In this document: positions 44,688 to 54,177 of the stretch, piece by piece | Numbering within the stretch: the stretch's first letter is position 1 | Layout: the number at the start of each line of letters is the position of its first letter | Assembly (NCBI RefSeq): GCF_030548465.1 | Contig: NZ_JAUOSF010000002.1 | Coordinates: 248,001-312,000 of the forward strand | Source: Tamlana sp. 2_MG-2023 | Lineage (GTDB): Bacteria; Bacteroidota; Bacteroidia; Flavobacteriales; Flavobacteriaceae | Direction of reading: 5' to 3' | Length of the DNA stretch: 64,000 nt | Made by a program: the position numbers and the translations under genes | The notes under the pieces: model-generated | What the model saw: the letters and a program-made list of their open reading frames with translations, nothing else | Told to the model about the DNA's origin: nothing | Databases searched by the model: none

Positions 44688-45514
44688 TAATTTGGGTTTT
44701 TTTTTAATATCTCGAACAAATATGAAAAAAAATAATTTACAACAAGATATTATTATACTAAGTAGGCGTTTTTAACGATAAAGTGACTTTATAACTAAAG
44801 AATCTACTTTAAACGGTAAAAATGGCCTTTTAGGCTTGTTGTAAGCAATCATCAAAGCACACTTGTATTATTATTTTTTCGAGGTGTTTTATTTATGAAT
44901 TTTCGTTTACAATTACCGTAATATTTCAATAATCAAAGATGTGAAAAAAACACCATAGTTTAGCACTAAAGTATAGTAAAACTAAATATACATAGTAAGA
45001 ACTGTTGTGTAGCTTTTACATTAATGATAATTGCTGAGCTATCACTTTTTAATATGTACAATTTAAAAATGAATTTATTATTCGGTTTCTGTTTTCGTTT
45101 AAAAACTTTTTTTTCAGTTATAAAATATCTAAAAAGGTAGTTAACCGATTATAATAATGCTTTTAGCGAAATAAGTTAATAGAAAGGTTAGGACATTAAA
45201 ACAATTACTAAATTTACATTGTAAAAATTCAAAATTGAATTGATTAATAGCATATTAGTTTAATTGTAATAATGATTTTAAGGAACAGGTATTTTAAACT
45301 CTCTCGTGATTCATAGTATTATATATAATGTAACTATGGTTTTTTAATTTGAGAATTACAATTAGCGTTATTAATAAATTTAAGATTTGATTTTATTATA
45401 AAAGGGATTCAATCACATTTTTTATTAAATCAAATTTCATAGTGTAAAATTACTGTGACAGGTAATTTATGGAAATAATTGAGTAAAAATTAATTTTGAA
45501 GATTTAAGTTATTA
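44688..45514. other. Gene-free divergent spacer between the two capsule operons
   Basis: About 830 AT-rich bases without a credible gene separate the minus-strand sugar-nucleotide operon from the plus-strand export operon. Two short palindromes sit side by side: TTTACATTGTAAA at 45213-45225 and AATTCAAAATTGAATT at 45226-45241. A -7-type TAATTTTG is at 45491-45498. I saw no ops/JUMPstart element. The length suggests regulatory content for both operons. Confidence 0.6.
45491..45498 (+). promoter_or_regulatory. Bacteroidota -7 element (TAATTTTG)
   Basis: A TAnnTTTG match 17-24 bases before the aminotransferase ATG; it would give a very short leader. No clear -33 element. Confidence 0.35.
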
Positions 45515-46645
45515 ATGTTAACGAAAACGAAAATATATTTATCCTCTCCACATATGGGAGGTTCTGAGCAAAAGTTTGTGTCAGAAGCATTTAACACTAA
45601 CTGGATAGCTCCTTTAGGGCCTAATGTTGATGGTTTTGAAAACGATTTAAAATCATATTTAGGAAATAAAAAAGAAGTAGCTGTATTAAGTTCTGGTACC
45701 GCTGCTATTCATTTGGCATTGGAAATATTGAATGTTACCAGTGGAGATGAAGTTTTATGTCAAAGTTTTACTTTTTCTGCCTCTGCCAACCCTATTATTT
45801 ATCAAGGAGCAAGACCTGTTTTTATTGACAGCGAAAAAGACACTTGGAACATGTGTCCAGAATTGTTAGAAATTGCTATTCAAGATAGAATTCAAAAGTA
45901 TAAGAAACCAAAAGCTATAATAGCCGTTCATTTGTATGGCATGCCATATAAAGTTAAAGAAATTAATGCGGTTGCTGAAAAATATAATATTCCAGTCGTA
46001 GAAGATAGTGCTGAAGCTTTAGGAAGCACTTATTTTAATAAAGCTTGTGGGACACTTTCAGATATTGGAATTTTATCTTTTAACGGAAATAAAATAATTA
46101 CGACATCAGGTGGGGGTGCTATGATAGTTAATAACCTAGAGCAAAAAGAAAAGGCTATTTTTCTTTCAACTCAAGCGAGAGACAATGCTCCTCATTATGA
46201 ACACTCAACTGTAGGCTTTAATTATAGAATGAGCAATGTGTTAGCAGGTATAGGTAGGGGGCAGATGGAAGTTCTTGATGATCGTGTTCAAGCTAGACGA
46301 AATAATTATGAATTCTATAAAATGAATTTAGAAAAATTCGATTCCATTGAATTTCAAGAAGAAGTTGAAGGTTTTTATGCAAATAGATGGATTACGTGTA
46401 TAAAAACAGATTCATTCTCTAAAAGAGAACAAATTAGACTTACTTTACTTGAAGATGATATTGAATCTAGACCATTATGGAAACCAATGCATCTCCAGCC
46501 GGTTTTCAAGGATTGTTTACATTTTACAAATGGCGTGTCTGAAGATTTATTTGACAAAGGCCTGTGCTTACCAAGTGGTTCTAATTTAAGTCAAGAAGAT
46601 TTAGATAGAATTATGGAAAATATTTTAAAAACTCCAAAATTATGA
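45515..46645 (+). CDS. DegT/DnrJ-type sugar aminotransferase, PglE-like
   Basis: A 376-residue PLP-dependent aminotransferase of NDP-4-keto sugars. Substrate and cofactor motifs are SSGTAAIHLAL (59-69), DSAEALGS (164-171) and the Schiff-base Lys193 in LSFNGNKIITTSGGG. The start KIYLSSPHMGGSE and the length resemble PglE, which makes UDP-4-amino-4,6-dideoxy-GlcNAc for bacillosamine. Its stop overlaps the start of the dehydratase gene by 4 bases (ATGA). That dehydratase would supply the 4-keto-6-deoxy substrate, so the two form a sugar module. An acetyltransferase of the PglD type was not found in the window. Confidence 0.93.
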   Translation: MLTKTKIYLSSPHMGGSEQKFVSEAFNTNWIAPLGPNVDGFENDLKSYLGNKKEVAVLSSGTAAIHLALEILNVTSGDEVLCQSFTFSASANPIIYQGARPVFIDSEKDTWNMCPELLEIAIQDRIQKYKKPKAIIAVHLYGMPYKVKEINAVAEKYNIPVVEDSAEALGSTYFNKACGTLSDIGILSFNGNKIITTSGGGAMIVNNLEQKEKAIFLSTQARDNAPHYEHSTVGFNYRMSNVLAGIGRGQMEVLDDRVQARRNNYEFYKMNLEKFDSIEFQEEVEGFYANRWITCIKTDSFSKREQIRLTLLEDDIESRPLWKPMHLQPVFKDCLHFTNGVSEDLFDKGLCLPSGSNLSQEDLDRIMENILKTPKL

Positions 46646-48594
46646 TTAAGAATTACGCATCTCTCCTTTCTCATAAATACGCCTCAAAATGGCTTGTTTT
46701 TGGCATCGATCTCGCATTAGTGTTGTTAACATTTTTGGCGGCATATTTTATTCGATTTAATTTCACATTAAATTTTGACATAGAACACCTGTTAATACAG
46801 TTACCGTTTCTTTTGGTGGTAGCCTCTTTTAGTTTTTTAATGGTTGGTTCATTTAAAAGTGTCATAAGACATACTGGTTTTACCGACGTTATAAATTTGT
46901 TTAAATCCATAGCCTTAATGGCTAGTTTTTGTGTGATGTTAGTTTTTCTTAATAGAACAACTGGCATTATGCCAAGTTTTACGATTCCACTTTCTATTAT
47001 TGTTATGCATGGTTTATTAAGCTTTGTATTGCTAGCAGCTAGTAGACTGGTTTTTAAAATAGGATTTAAATACTTAAGCTGTAATTTAACAGCTACCAAA
47101 CGTGTTTTAATTTATGGAGCAGCCGATTCAGGTATTATAACTTACAATGCATTAGTGAGTAATCCTAACACAACTTTTCAAATTGTTGCTTTTATAGATG
47201 ACAATCTCAAGAAGAGTGGAAATAAAATTAATGGTGTCCCTATCATAAATGGAAGCCTAATTACGAATTCTTATATAGAGTCAAATACTATTGATGAAAT
47301 CGTTGTAGCATCACAATCACTAAGTACTGATAAACTTATGTTTTTGGTGGATAAATTAATTGATTCTGATGTAAAAATAACCAAAGTTCCACCTATTGAA
47401 CAATGGATAAATGGAGAATTAAGCACCAAGCAAATTAAGCAAGTTCAAATTGAAGATTTGTTAGGACGTGCACCAATTGAAATTAATAATCCGAAACTCA
47501 ACAATGAGTTTAATGGAGAAACTGTTATTGTTACAGGAGCTGCAGGATCTATTGGGAGTGAGCTAGTGAAACAATTATCAAATTTTAACATCAAGGAGTT
47601 AATATTGATAGATCAAGCCGAATCACCACTTTATGAGGTTCAGCAGGACCTAAAAAGAGATGGTAAACATAATTTTATTGCTATAGTTGCAGATATTAGA
47701 GATGGTTTGAGACTTGATGCTATTTTTCAAAAATATAAACCAACCATGGTATTTCATGCAGCTGCTTATAAACATGTACCATTAATGGAGCAAACGCCTT
47801 ATGAGGCCATTAAAATAAATGTAAATGGAACAAAGATTTTGGCTGATACTGCATCACGTTATAAGGTTAAAAAATTTGTTTTTATTTCTACTGATAAGGC
47901 AGTAAATCCTACTAGTGTTATGGGGGCAACAAAACGTATGGCAGAAATGTACATAAGTTGTTTGCAAAAACAGAGTAAGACGAAGTTTATCACAACACGA
48001 TTCGGTAATGTTTTAGGGTCAAATGGATCGGTAATACCATTATTCAAAAAACAAATAGAAAAAGGAGGCCCTTTAACTTTAACCCATCAAGAAATTACGC
48101 GATATTTTATGACTATTCCAGAGGCCTCTCAATTGGTTCTTGAGGCTGGTACCATGGGTAAAGGAGGTGAAATATTTATATTCGACATGGGGGAGTCTGT
48201 GAAAATATTTGATTTAGCTAAAAATATGATTAAGCTATCTGGTTTAAGGTACCCAGAAGACATTGATATTAAGATAACAGGGTTGAGACCTGGAGAAAAA
48301 TTATATGAAGAATTATTAGCTAATGGAGAAAATACACTTTCAACATATCATAAGAAAATTATGATTAGTAGAACGAGGGAATTACAATATGCTAAAGTTA
48401 AATCAGAAATTGAAGAATTATGTATGATAAATCGTTTTCAAAATAATAATATAGTTCTGAAAATGAAAAGATTAATTCCTGAATACAAATCGAATAATTC
48501 AGATTATGAAAGATTTGACAAACAAGTTCAGCATTATAAAAAAGCTAAGAATTTATTGAAAGATGGTTCCGGAAAAACGTATAAGAATATATAA
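46642..48594 (+). CDS. Membrane-bound UDP-GlcNAc 4,6-dehydratase (FlaA1/WbpM/PglF-like)
   Basis: A 650-residue protein. Four hydrophobic helices (about 18-36, 52-70, 88-106, 113-134) are followed by a first Rossmann-like domain with VLIYGAADSG (155-164) and a second, catalytic SDR domain with TGAAGSIGSEL (298-308), HAAAYKHVPLMEQ and STDKAVNPTSVMGATKR. LRPGEKLYEELL is typical of the family end. It makes UDP-4-keto-6-deoxy sugars for the adjoining PglE-like aminotransferase. A frameshifted, truncated paralogue is at 53088-54157. Confidence 0.95.
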   Translation: MIKNYASLLSHKYASKWLVFGIDLALVLLTFLAAYFIRFNFTLNFDIEHLLIQLPFLLVVASFSFLMVGSFKSVIRHTGFTDVINLFKSIALMASFCVMLVFLNRTTGIMPSFTIPLSIIVMHGLLSFVLLAASRLVFKIGFKYLSCNLTATKRVLIYGAADSGIITYNALVSNPNTTFQIVAFIDDNLKKSGNKINGVPIINGSLITNSYIESNTIDEIVVASQSLSTDKLMFLVDKLIDSDVKITKVPPIEQWINGELSTKQIKQVQIEDLLGRAPIEINNPKLNNEFNGETVIVTGAAGSIGSELVKQLSNFNIKELILIDQAESPLYEVQQDLKRDGKHNFIAIVADIRDGLRLDAIFQKYKPTMVFHAAAYKHVPLMEQTPYEAIKINVNGTKILADTASRYKVKKFVFISTDKAVNPTSVMGATKRMAEMYISCLQKQSKTKFITTRFGNVLGSNGSVIPLFKKQIEKGGPLTLTHQEITRYFMTIPEASQLVLEAGTMGKGGEIFIFDMGESVKIFDLAKNMIKLSGLRYPEDIDIKITGLRPGEKLYEELLANGENTLSTYHKKIMISRTRELQYAKVKSEIEELCMINRFQNNNIVLKMKRLIPEYKSNNSDYERFDKQVQHYKKAKNLLKDGSGKTYKNI

Positions 48595-48623
48595 ATTTTA
48601 TAAAAACCCCAAATAGTAACATT

Positions 48624-49397
48624 ATGAAAATATCGGTTTCGGTTAACAGATTAATAGTACTTATATTAATTTTAGGAATTACCTCTTCTTGTACAACAAA
48701 AAAGGATATTGTATACTTTCAAAATGCAAAAAACTTTGAAAGTGTGGTCGATACCGATACTTTTAACGCTAGACTAAAAACGGGAGATATCCTTAATATT
48801 TTTATTTCCACCTTGGATTTATCGGTCACACAACCCTACAACCTAGTTGAATCAACTAACGGTAGGCAAGGTGAAGGCGTAGCCCTAGATTACCTAATCG
48901 ACCCTGACGGGAATATCGATTATCCAGTTTTAGGTAAGGTTAAGTTAGTGGGTTTAACTATTGAAGAAGCAAAAGAGGTCTTTAAAAAGAAATTTGAAGA
49001 AGGGAAATTATTAAAAAATCCCGTTGTTATTATTAGAATAAAAAATTATAAAATTTCAGTCCTAGGTCAAGTTAATAAACCTGGTGTTTATCCAATTTCT
49101 GGAGAACGTGTAACCATCTTAGAAGCGATAGCGAGTGCAGGAGATTTAACTATTACAGGAAGAAGGGATAATGTTTTAGTGATAAGGGATTTTAACGGTT
49201 CAAAAACGTATACAAGAATTGATATCACAAATAAGGAATTATTTAATTCGCCAGTATATTTTTTAACTCAAAATGATGTAGTATATGTACAGCCAAATAC
49301 AAAAGGGATAAGTGCAGGTTCTGGTGATGCGAGAATAGGTTTAGTAGCATCATTATTAGGACTAGCAATAACTATTGGGCTTTTAATACAGAATTAA
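48624..49397 (+). CDS. wza: Polysaccharide export outer-membrane lipoprotein (Wza-like)
   Basis: A 257-residue lipoprotein with lipobox LGITSSC (Cys about 23). It contains the PES domain (KTGDILNIFISTLD ... DYLIDPDGNIDYPVLGKVKLVGLT, about 52-115) and a SLBB domain (ISVLGQVNKPGVYPISGERVTILEAIA-like, about 142-170). A hydrophobic C-terminal helix (VASLLGLAITIGLLI) ends the protein, as in other Bacteroidota Wza proteins. It forms the outer-membrane exit pore with Wzc, whose gene starts 3 bases later. Confidence 0.93.
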   Translation: MKISVSVNRLIVLILILGITSSCTTKKDIVYFQNAKNFESVVDTDTFNARLKTGDILNIFISTLDLSVTQPYNLVESTNGRQGEGVALDYLIDPDGNIDYPVLGKVKLVGLTIEEAKEVFKKKFEEGKLLKNPVVIIRIKNYKISVLGQVNKPGVYPISGERVTILEAIASAGDLTITGRRDNVLVIRDFNGSKTYTRIDITNKELFNSPVYFLTQNDVVYVQPNTKGISAGSGDARIGLVASLLGLAITIGLLIQN

Positions 49398-49400
49398 AAT

Positions 49401-51773
49401 ATGGGTTTAGAGACGAAAAATGTTGCTTCAAAAGAAGAAGCTAATAAATTTGATTTTAAAAAAGCAATATCAACCTATTTAAAGCATTGGAAATGGTTTG
49501 TATTGAGTGCATTAATAGCTTTCGGAATAGCCTATTATATTGCGAAAAATAGAGTGCCATTATATTCTGCTACATCAAAAATAATGCTTTTAGACAATAA
49601 ATCCGGGCAGGGCAATGCTGTTCTTCAAGATTTATCTCTTATGTCTAATGAAGAAAACTCTATGGTTAATGACGAAATTCAAGTCATTAAATCCCGTAAG
49701 TTACTTGGGAATGTTGCTGAAAAATTAAATTTAAATATAACATATCATATTCTGGGCAGAGTAAACGAATATGAATTATATAAAAATACGCCAGTTGAAA
49801 TTAATTTTTTAGCTTCTGATTCAATTATTCAAAAAACTAATAGTCAGTTTTACCTTCATATTATTTCTGATTCCAATTTCGAATTTAAATTATATGAAGA
49901 TGACATATCAAAAAAGTATGCTTTTGGTGAGTCTATACCAACTTCATTTGGAGATATTATTATAACGCCTAAAGGAAATATTAAGGGGGCTATTGATTCT
50001 AATATAAGAGTTTCGATTAATTCAATAGAAAATATAATAGGAGAGTTAACGGGAGGTATTAATTTAGCGCAATCGGGAGAAGGGTCTAAAATTGTAGATG
50101 TCTATATGGATGCTCCTAATGTCCATAAATCAATTGATATTATTAACACCCTCATAGATGAATATAATTTAGCTACAATTGAAAAGAATAGAATTAGAGC
50201 TGAATACACATCGAACTTCATTGATGATAGAGTAGAATCATTAACTTCCGATTTGGTAAGTGTAGATGATAGTATTGTAAAATTTAAGGTGCGTAATCAA
50301 ATTACAAATATCTCTTCAAAAAGTGGTATGTTATCCACCAATAGTATGTCTAGTGAACAAGAATTACAAGAAATGAACACTAAACGAAATATGTTAGAGT
50401 ATATGTTAGGGCTATTGGAAACCAATACTTATGAAATGATACCTTCGAATTTAGGAGTTGGGGATGCTTCAATTAGTGGATTAGCAGTTCGATACAATGA
50501 ACTTTTAGAACGTAGAAGAGTTTTGTTAAAAAGTGCTGGAGAGAATAATTCTGTTGTGTTGGAGTTAGACCAATCTTTAAATTCTATTAAGAAGAATCTA
50601 ATAGGCAGTGTAAATAATAATATTAGAACATTAAGCATACAAAGTAATAGTATACAGAACCAATTAAGTAGCCTAAATTCAAAAATTTCATATGTCCCAG
50701 CTCAAGAGAGTAAATTAATTTCTATCCAAAGAAGACAGAGCATTAAGGAATCTTTGTATCTATATTTATTACAGAAAAGAGAAGAAGCAGAAATTTCTCA
50801 AACAACCACATTGCCTAGTGCGAAAATAATTGATTCTGCCTACAGTTTAGGAAGGCTTAAAAATAGTAATACCCCTTTATATTTTGGAACAATGTTACTT
50901 GGTTTTTTAATTCCTTTTGGATTCATCTATATTATGACTTTAATGGATACTAAAATTCATAATAAAGAAGATTTAGAGAATCACGTAAAGACGATGACTG
51001 TTTTGGGAGAAATACCAAACATAAAAAGCACTAGTAATAGGCTAATAACGTATAATGATAGATCTATATTATCGGAGTCTTTTAGAATAATTAGAACCAA
51101 TTTTGAATTTCTAAACCGAGATGTAAAGGCTCAAAAATATCGAAATGTTATTTTTGTTACGTCTACAATTAATGGAGAAGGTAAATCTTTTGTAAGTGTG
51201 AATACAGCCTTAACATTAGCCAATACCGGTAAAAAGGTTTTGTTAATTGGTTCAGATTTAAGAAATCCACAAATTTTTTCTGCTATTAAAAAAGATAAGA
51301 GTGATGTAAGAACTGAAGTTGGATTATCTGAATATTTATCAAATTACAGTGTTAAATTAAGTGATACAATCAATACGCGGGAGGTAAATAAAATTAATAT
51401 TGACATTTTATTATCAGGTCAAATCCCCCCAAATCCTGCAGAACTATTAATGGATAAAAGGTTAGAAGAGTTGTTTGATACGGTTTCAGAAGCTTACGAT
51501 TACGTTGTGGTAGATACAGCTCCGTCCATGTTAGTTACGGATACTTTATTAATGCATAAATATGCAGCACATACGCTTTATGTTACACGTGCGGGTTATA
51601 CAGAGAAAAGAATTTTAAATTTCGCGAAAGAATTAAAAGAGGCTAATAAGTTGAATCATATGATGTTGGTAGTAAATGATGTTAAAGAGGCTAACTTTGG
51701 TTATGGTGCAAAATATGGATATTATGGTACTCCAGAAAAGAAAAGTTTCTTTAAGCGTAAAAAGAAAGCATAG
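49401..51773 (+). CDS. wzc: Capsule/exopolysaccharide tyrosine autokinase and co-polymerase (Wzc)
   Basis: A 790-residue fusion of a Wzz-like chain-length domain and a BY-kinase. TM1 lies near 33-48 and TM2 near 492-515, with a long periplasmic coiled coil between (about 260-460). The kinase follows with Walker A in TSTINGEGKSF (about 587-597), Walker A' in LLIGSDLRNP and Walker B in YDYVVVDTAPS. The C-terminal tail GYGAKYGYYGTPEKK carries a short tyrosine cluster, the probable autophosphorylation sites. It controls polymer length and export with Wza. The gene ends at a long bidirectional terminator. Confidence 0.95.
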   Translation: MGLETKNVASKEEANKFDFKKAISTYLKHWKWFVLSALIAFGIAYYIAKNRVPLYSATSKIMLLDNKSGQGNAVLQDLSLMSNEENSMVNDEIQVIKSRKLLGNVAEKLNLNITYHILGRVNEYELYKNTPVEINFLASDSIIQKTNSQFYLHIISDSNFEFKLYEDDISKKYAFGESIPTSFGDIIITPKGNIKGAIDSNIRVSINSIENIIGELTGGINLAQSGEGSKIVDVYMDAPNVHKSIDIINTLIDEYNLATIEKNRIRAEYTSNFIDDRVESLTSDLVSVDDSIVKFKVRNQITNISSKSGMLSTNSMSSEQELQEMNTKRNMLEYMLGLLETNTYEMIPSNLGVGDASISGLAVRYNELLERRRVLLKSAGENNSVVLELDQSLNSIKKNLIGSVNNNIRTLSIQSNSIQNQLSSLNSKISYVPAQESKLISIQRRQSIKESLYLYLLQKREEAEISQTTTLPSAKIIDSAYSLGRLKNSNTPLYFGTMLLGFLIPFGFIYIMTLMDTKIHNKEDLENHVKTMTVLGEIPNIKSTSNRLITYNDRSILSESFRIIRTNFEFLNRDVKAQKYRNVIFVTSTINGEGKSFVSVNTALTLANTGKKVLLIGSDLRNPQIFSAIKKDKSDVRTEVGLSEYLSNYSVKLSDTINTREVNKINIDILLSGQIPPNPAELLMDKRLEELFDTVSEAYDYVVVDTAPSMLVTDTLLMHKYAAHTLYVTRAGYTEKRILNFAKELKEANKLNHMMLVVNDVKEANFGYGAKYGYYGTPEKKSFFKRKKKA

Positions 51774-51800
51774 CACGAATTGTTGAATTTTGGCTAGTTT

Positions 51801-51850
51801 ATCATAAAAAAAGAGGATTAAATTTAAATTTAATCCTCTTTTTTTATGAT
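51801..51850. terminator. 50-bp perfect palindrome, bidirectional terminator
   Basis: An uninterrupted perfect inverted repeat of 2 x 25 bases (centre between 51825 and 51826) with core AAGAGGATTAAATTT and T/A tracts on both sides. It lies between the convergent wzc and aroB genes, so it can end both transcripts. Confidence 0.92.
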
Positions 51851-51877
51851 TTTCAACTTTAAAGTATAGTCTGAAAA

Positions 51878-52945
51878 TTATTTAGCATAATAATCAAAAG
51901 CGTCTATAATTATTTGATCATCAACCAAGCAATCAATTTTATGTTTACCTATATCTTCTAATAAAACGAAGTTGATATTACCATGGTTGTTTTTCTTATC
52001 ATATTTAAGCAACTCAATTATGGTTGCATGTTCGTTTTTATCGATATCAACTTTGCCATAGTAACTAGTAAGCAATGATTTTATAGCATCTGTTTTCTCC
52101 ATTGGAAAACCAACTAGTTCACTAGAAATATAACATGCTAAAATCATACCCACAACAACAGCTTCACCATGAAGTAAAGTGGTTTTATTAGGGCTACTTA
52201 AAAAATAAGATTCTATAGCGTGTCCAAGAGTATGACCAAAATTCAATGTTTTTCTTAGTCCGTTTTCAAAAGGATCAATTTCAACAACATTTTTCTTAAT
52301 TTCAACCGATTCATGAATTAAACCATCTAAATCATCTAAAGATAATTTAGATAAGTCTTCAAATTTGCTCCAATAGGACTGTCCAGTTATGAGTCCGTGT
52401 TTTAGCATTTCAGCTAAACCAGATCGCATTTCGTTTTTTGGTAAGGTATCTAAATACTTTGTATCTATTAAAACTAAATCGGCACTGCTTATTACACCAA
52501 TTTGATTTTTTAAATGGCCTAGATCTACACCTGTTTTTCCTCCCACGGAAGCATCAACCATAGAAAGTAGGGTAGTCGGCACATTAACATATGAAATACC
52601 ACGTTTAAACGTGCAAGCAACAAAACCTCCTAAATCGGTAATTACGCCACCACCAATATTTATAATTAAACTTTTTCTGTCTGCATTTAAATCTGAAAGT
52701 GTATTCCAAACGCCAACACAAGTATCTATGTTTTTGTTTATTTCTCCAGATTCAATTTCAATAATTTCAATAGTTACTTCAGTTTGTAATTGTTCTAAAA
52801 AAAGCGGTAAACAGAATTGATGTGTATTTTCATCAACTAATATAAAAATTTTAGAAAAGTTATTTTTTACTAAGTATTCATTTAATGAAGAATAGCATGT
52901 GTTATTGAAATGAATTAGACTATCATTTGCAGTAATAGAGTCCAT
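51878..52945 (-). CDS. aroB: 3-dehydroquinate synthase
   Basis: A 355-residue NAD- and metal-dependent enzyme of the shikimate pathway that converts DAHP to 3-dehydroquinate. Characteristic segments are INIGGGVITDLGGFVACTFKRG (about 97-118), VPTTLLSMVDASVGGKTGVD, the Glu of LAEMLKHGLI and the zinc histidines in LNFGHTLGHAIES and LLHGEAVVVGM. It is cytosolic and stands alone between the capsule export operon and the small second polysaccharide module. Confidence 0.97.
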   Translation of the reverse strand: MDSITANDSLIHFNNTCYSSLNEYLVKNNFSKIFILVDENTHQFCLPLFLEQLQTEVTIEIIEIESGEINKNIDTCVGVWNTLSDLNADRKSLIINIGGGVITDLGGFVACTFKRGISYVNVPTTLLSMVDASVGGKTGVDLGHLKNQIGVISSADLVLIDTKYLDTLPKNEMRSGLAEMLKHGLITGQSYWSKFEDLSKLSLDDLDGLIHESVEIKKNVVEIDPFENGLRKTLNFGHTLGHAIESYFLSSPNKTTLLHGEAVVVGMILACYISSELVGFPMEKTDAIKSLLTSYYGKVDIDKNEHATIIELLKYDKKNNHGNINFVLLEDIGKHKIDCLVDDQIIIDAFDYYAK

Positions 52946-53087
52946 AAATATTAATTATAATTTAAGGACGTGAAATTAAGGAGATTTTATATAAAATGAT
53001 AATTAAGCTATAATTATATTTCAATCAAATTATACCGATGAAATTACACATGCCTGTTCTGAAGGAATTCAAGAGATACAGCAATTT

Positions 53088-54157
53088 TTAAATATAACTC
53101 AACAATATTAATTTTATACCTTCAGGTGAGTCGTTGGGAGATATTGATTTTAATTTACTGAAATCGAATGCTTTTATTTTCTCATCTTTCGAAGATTCTA
53201 CTATAAACACATCTTTTATACCTGATGGTTTCAAGCGCTCCGAATCGGATATTATATCTTCATGTAGTTTTTCTCCAGGACGTAATTCGGTGATTTTAAT
53301 TGAAACCGATTTCGGGTCTATAGAATAATTAAAGAGTAGGCGCGCTACTAAATCACTAATTTTAATAGGAGCTCCCATATTAAAAGTAAATGTGCGCTCG
53401 TGTACGTTTTCAATTTCAGCAATTTTTAAAATTAACTGACATGCTTTGTGTTTACTAATAAAATATCTAGAAATACGCTCGCTAGTTAGGATGATGGGCT
53501 GGCTTAATTCTATTTGTTTTTTCAATAAAGGTACTACTGAGCCATTAGACCCTATGATGTTTCCAAATCGGGTATTGATAAATGTGGTATTCGAAACTGA
53601 ATTCAAGTAACATAAATAATTTTCACTAATACGTTTAGATATTCCCATGATATTTATCGGGTTAACCGCTTTGTCTGTTGAGATAAAAATAAATTTATTT
53701 ACATGGTGTTCTATTGATAGGTCTGCTAGTGTTTTAGTTCCAAAAATATTATTTTCTACAGCTTTGTATGGGTTTTGCTCTAAAAGGGGCACGTGTTTAT
53801 ACGCAGCTGTATGAATAACAATTGAAGGATTAAACACGGTAAAGATGTTTTTTAAGCAGCTTCGTTGGTAATATCTAGTAGCTTAAAAACAACATTAGAA
53901 GTATTTTCAAATTCTAAGTCTTTAATTAAATTGTAAAGTGGAGATTCAGCAAAATCAATTAATATAAGTTTCTTGAATGTGCTCTTTGCTAATTGTTTAG
54001 TAAGTTCGCTTCCAATAGTTCCAGCGGCTCCTGTGATTACTATGGTTTCTTCAGAAAAATTAAAGAATGGAATTTCCTCTGGAGTGGTTTTTATAAAAGG
54101 GAAAAGTCCTGACTCTGAAAGCAATTCATCAATAATTTTGGCGTTAGGAATATTCAT
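53088..54157 (-). pseudogene. Frameshifted UDP-sugar 4,6-dehydratase (CapD/FlaA1-like)
   Basis: Two adjoining frames together make one dehydratase lacking the membrane domain. The first (53852-54157, 101 residues) has TGAAGTIGSELTKQL and stops after DITNEAA. The second (53088-53837) resumes with FNPSIVIHTAAYKHVPLLEQ, FISTDKAVNPINIMG and LRPGEKLHE. Adding one base at the AA of 53854-53855 restores NEAALKNIFTVFNPSIV, which aligns without gaps to the intact paralogue at 46642-48594. So this is either a one-base deletion that inactivates the gene or a sequencing error. It is 20 bases downstream of a sugar transferase gene in the same operon. Confidence 0.8.
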
Positions 54158-54177
54158 TGAAGCAATATTTATAAAAA

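Noticed and set aside
44545-44775. Plus-strand open frame of 76 codons at the start of the epimerase gene reaching into the spacer
   Set aside because: Most of it is antisense to conserved epimerase codons; the part in the spacer has no support.
44688-45514. Possible ops/JUMPstart antitermination element or small RNA in the capsule spacer
   Set aside because: No GGCGGTAG-like ops core and no stable GC-containing hairpin with T run was found by eye.
46671-47099. Minus-strand open frame of 142 codons in the dehydratase gene
   Set aside because: It overlaps the membrane domain of a clear gene and its product is a Lys/Asn-rich shadow translation.
53007-53111. Open frame of 34 codons on the plus strand (containing DEITHACSEGIQEIQQFL) between aroB and the broken dehydratase
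   Set aside because: It has no start codon, is very short, overlaps the 3' end of the opposite gene and matches nothing I recognise; it could be a gene remnant but cannot be supported.
53848-53857. A AAAAAAC slippery-type string on the minus strand at the dehydratase frame break, suggestive of programmed -1 frameshifting
   Set aside because: The heptamer is out of phase with the upstream frame (codons read TAA AAA ACA) and the stop codon precedes the slip position; a one-base deletion explains the data better.
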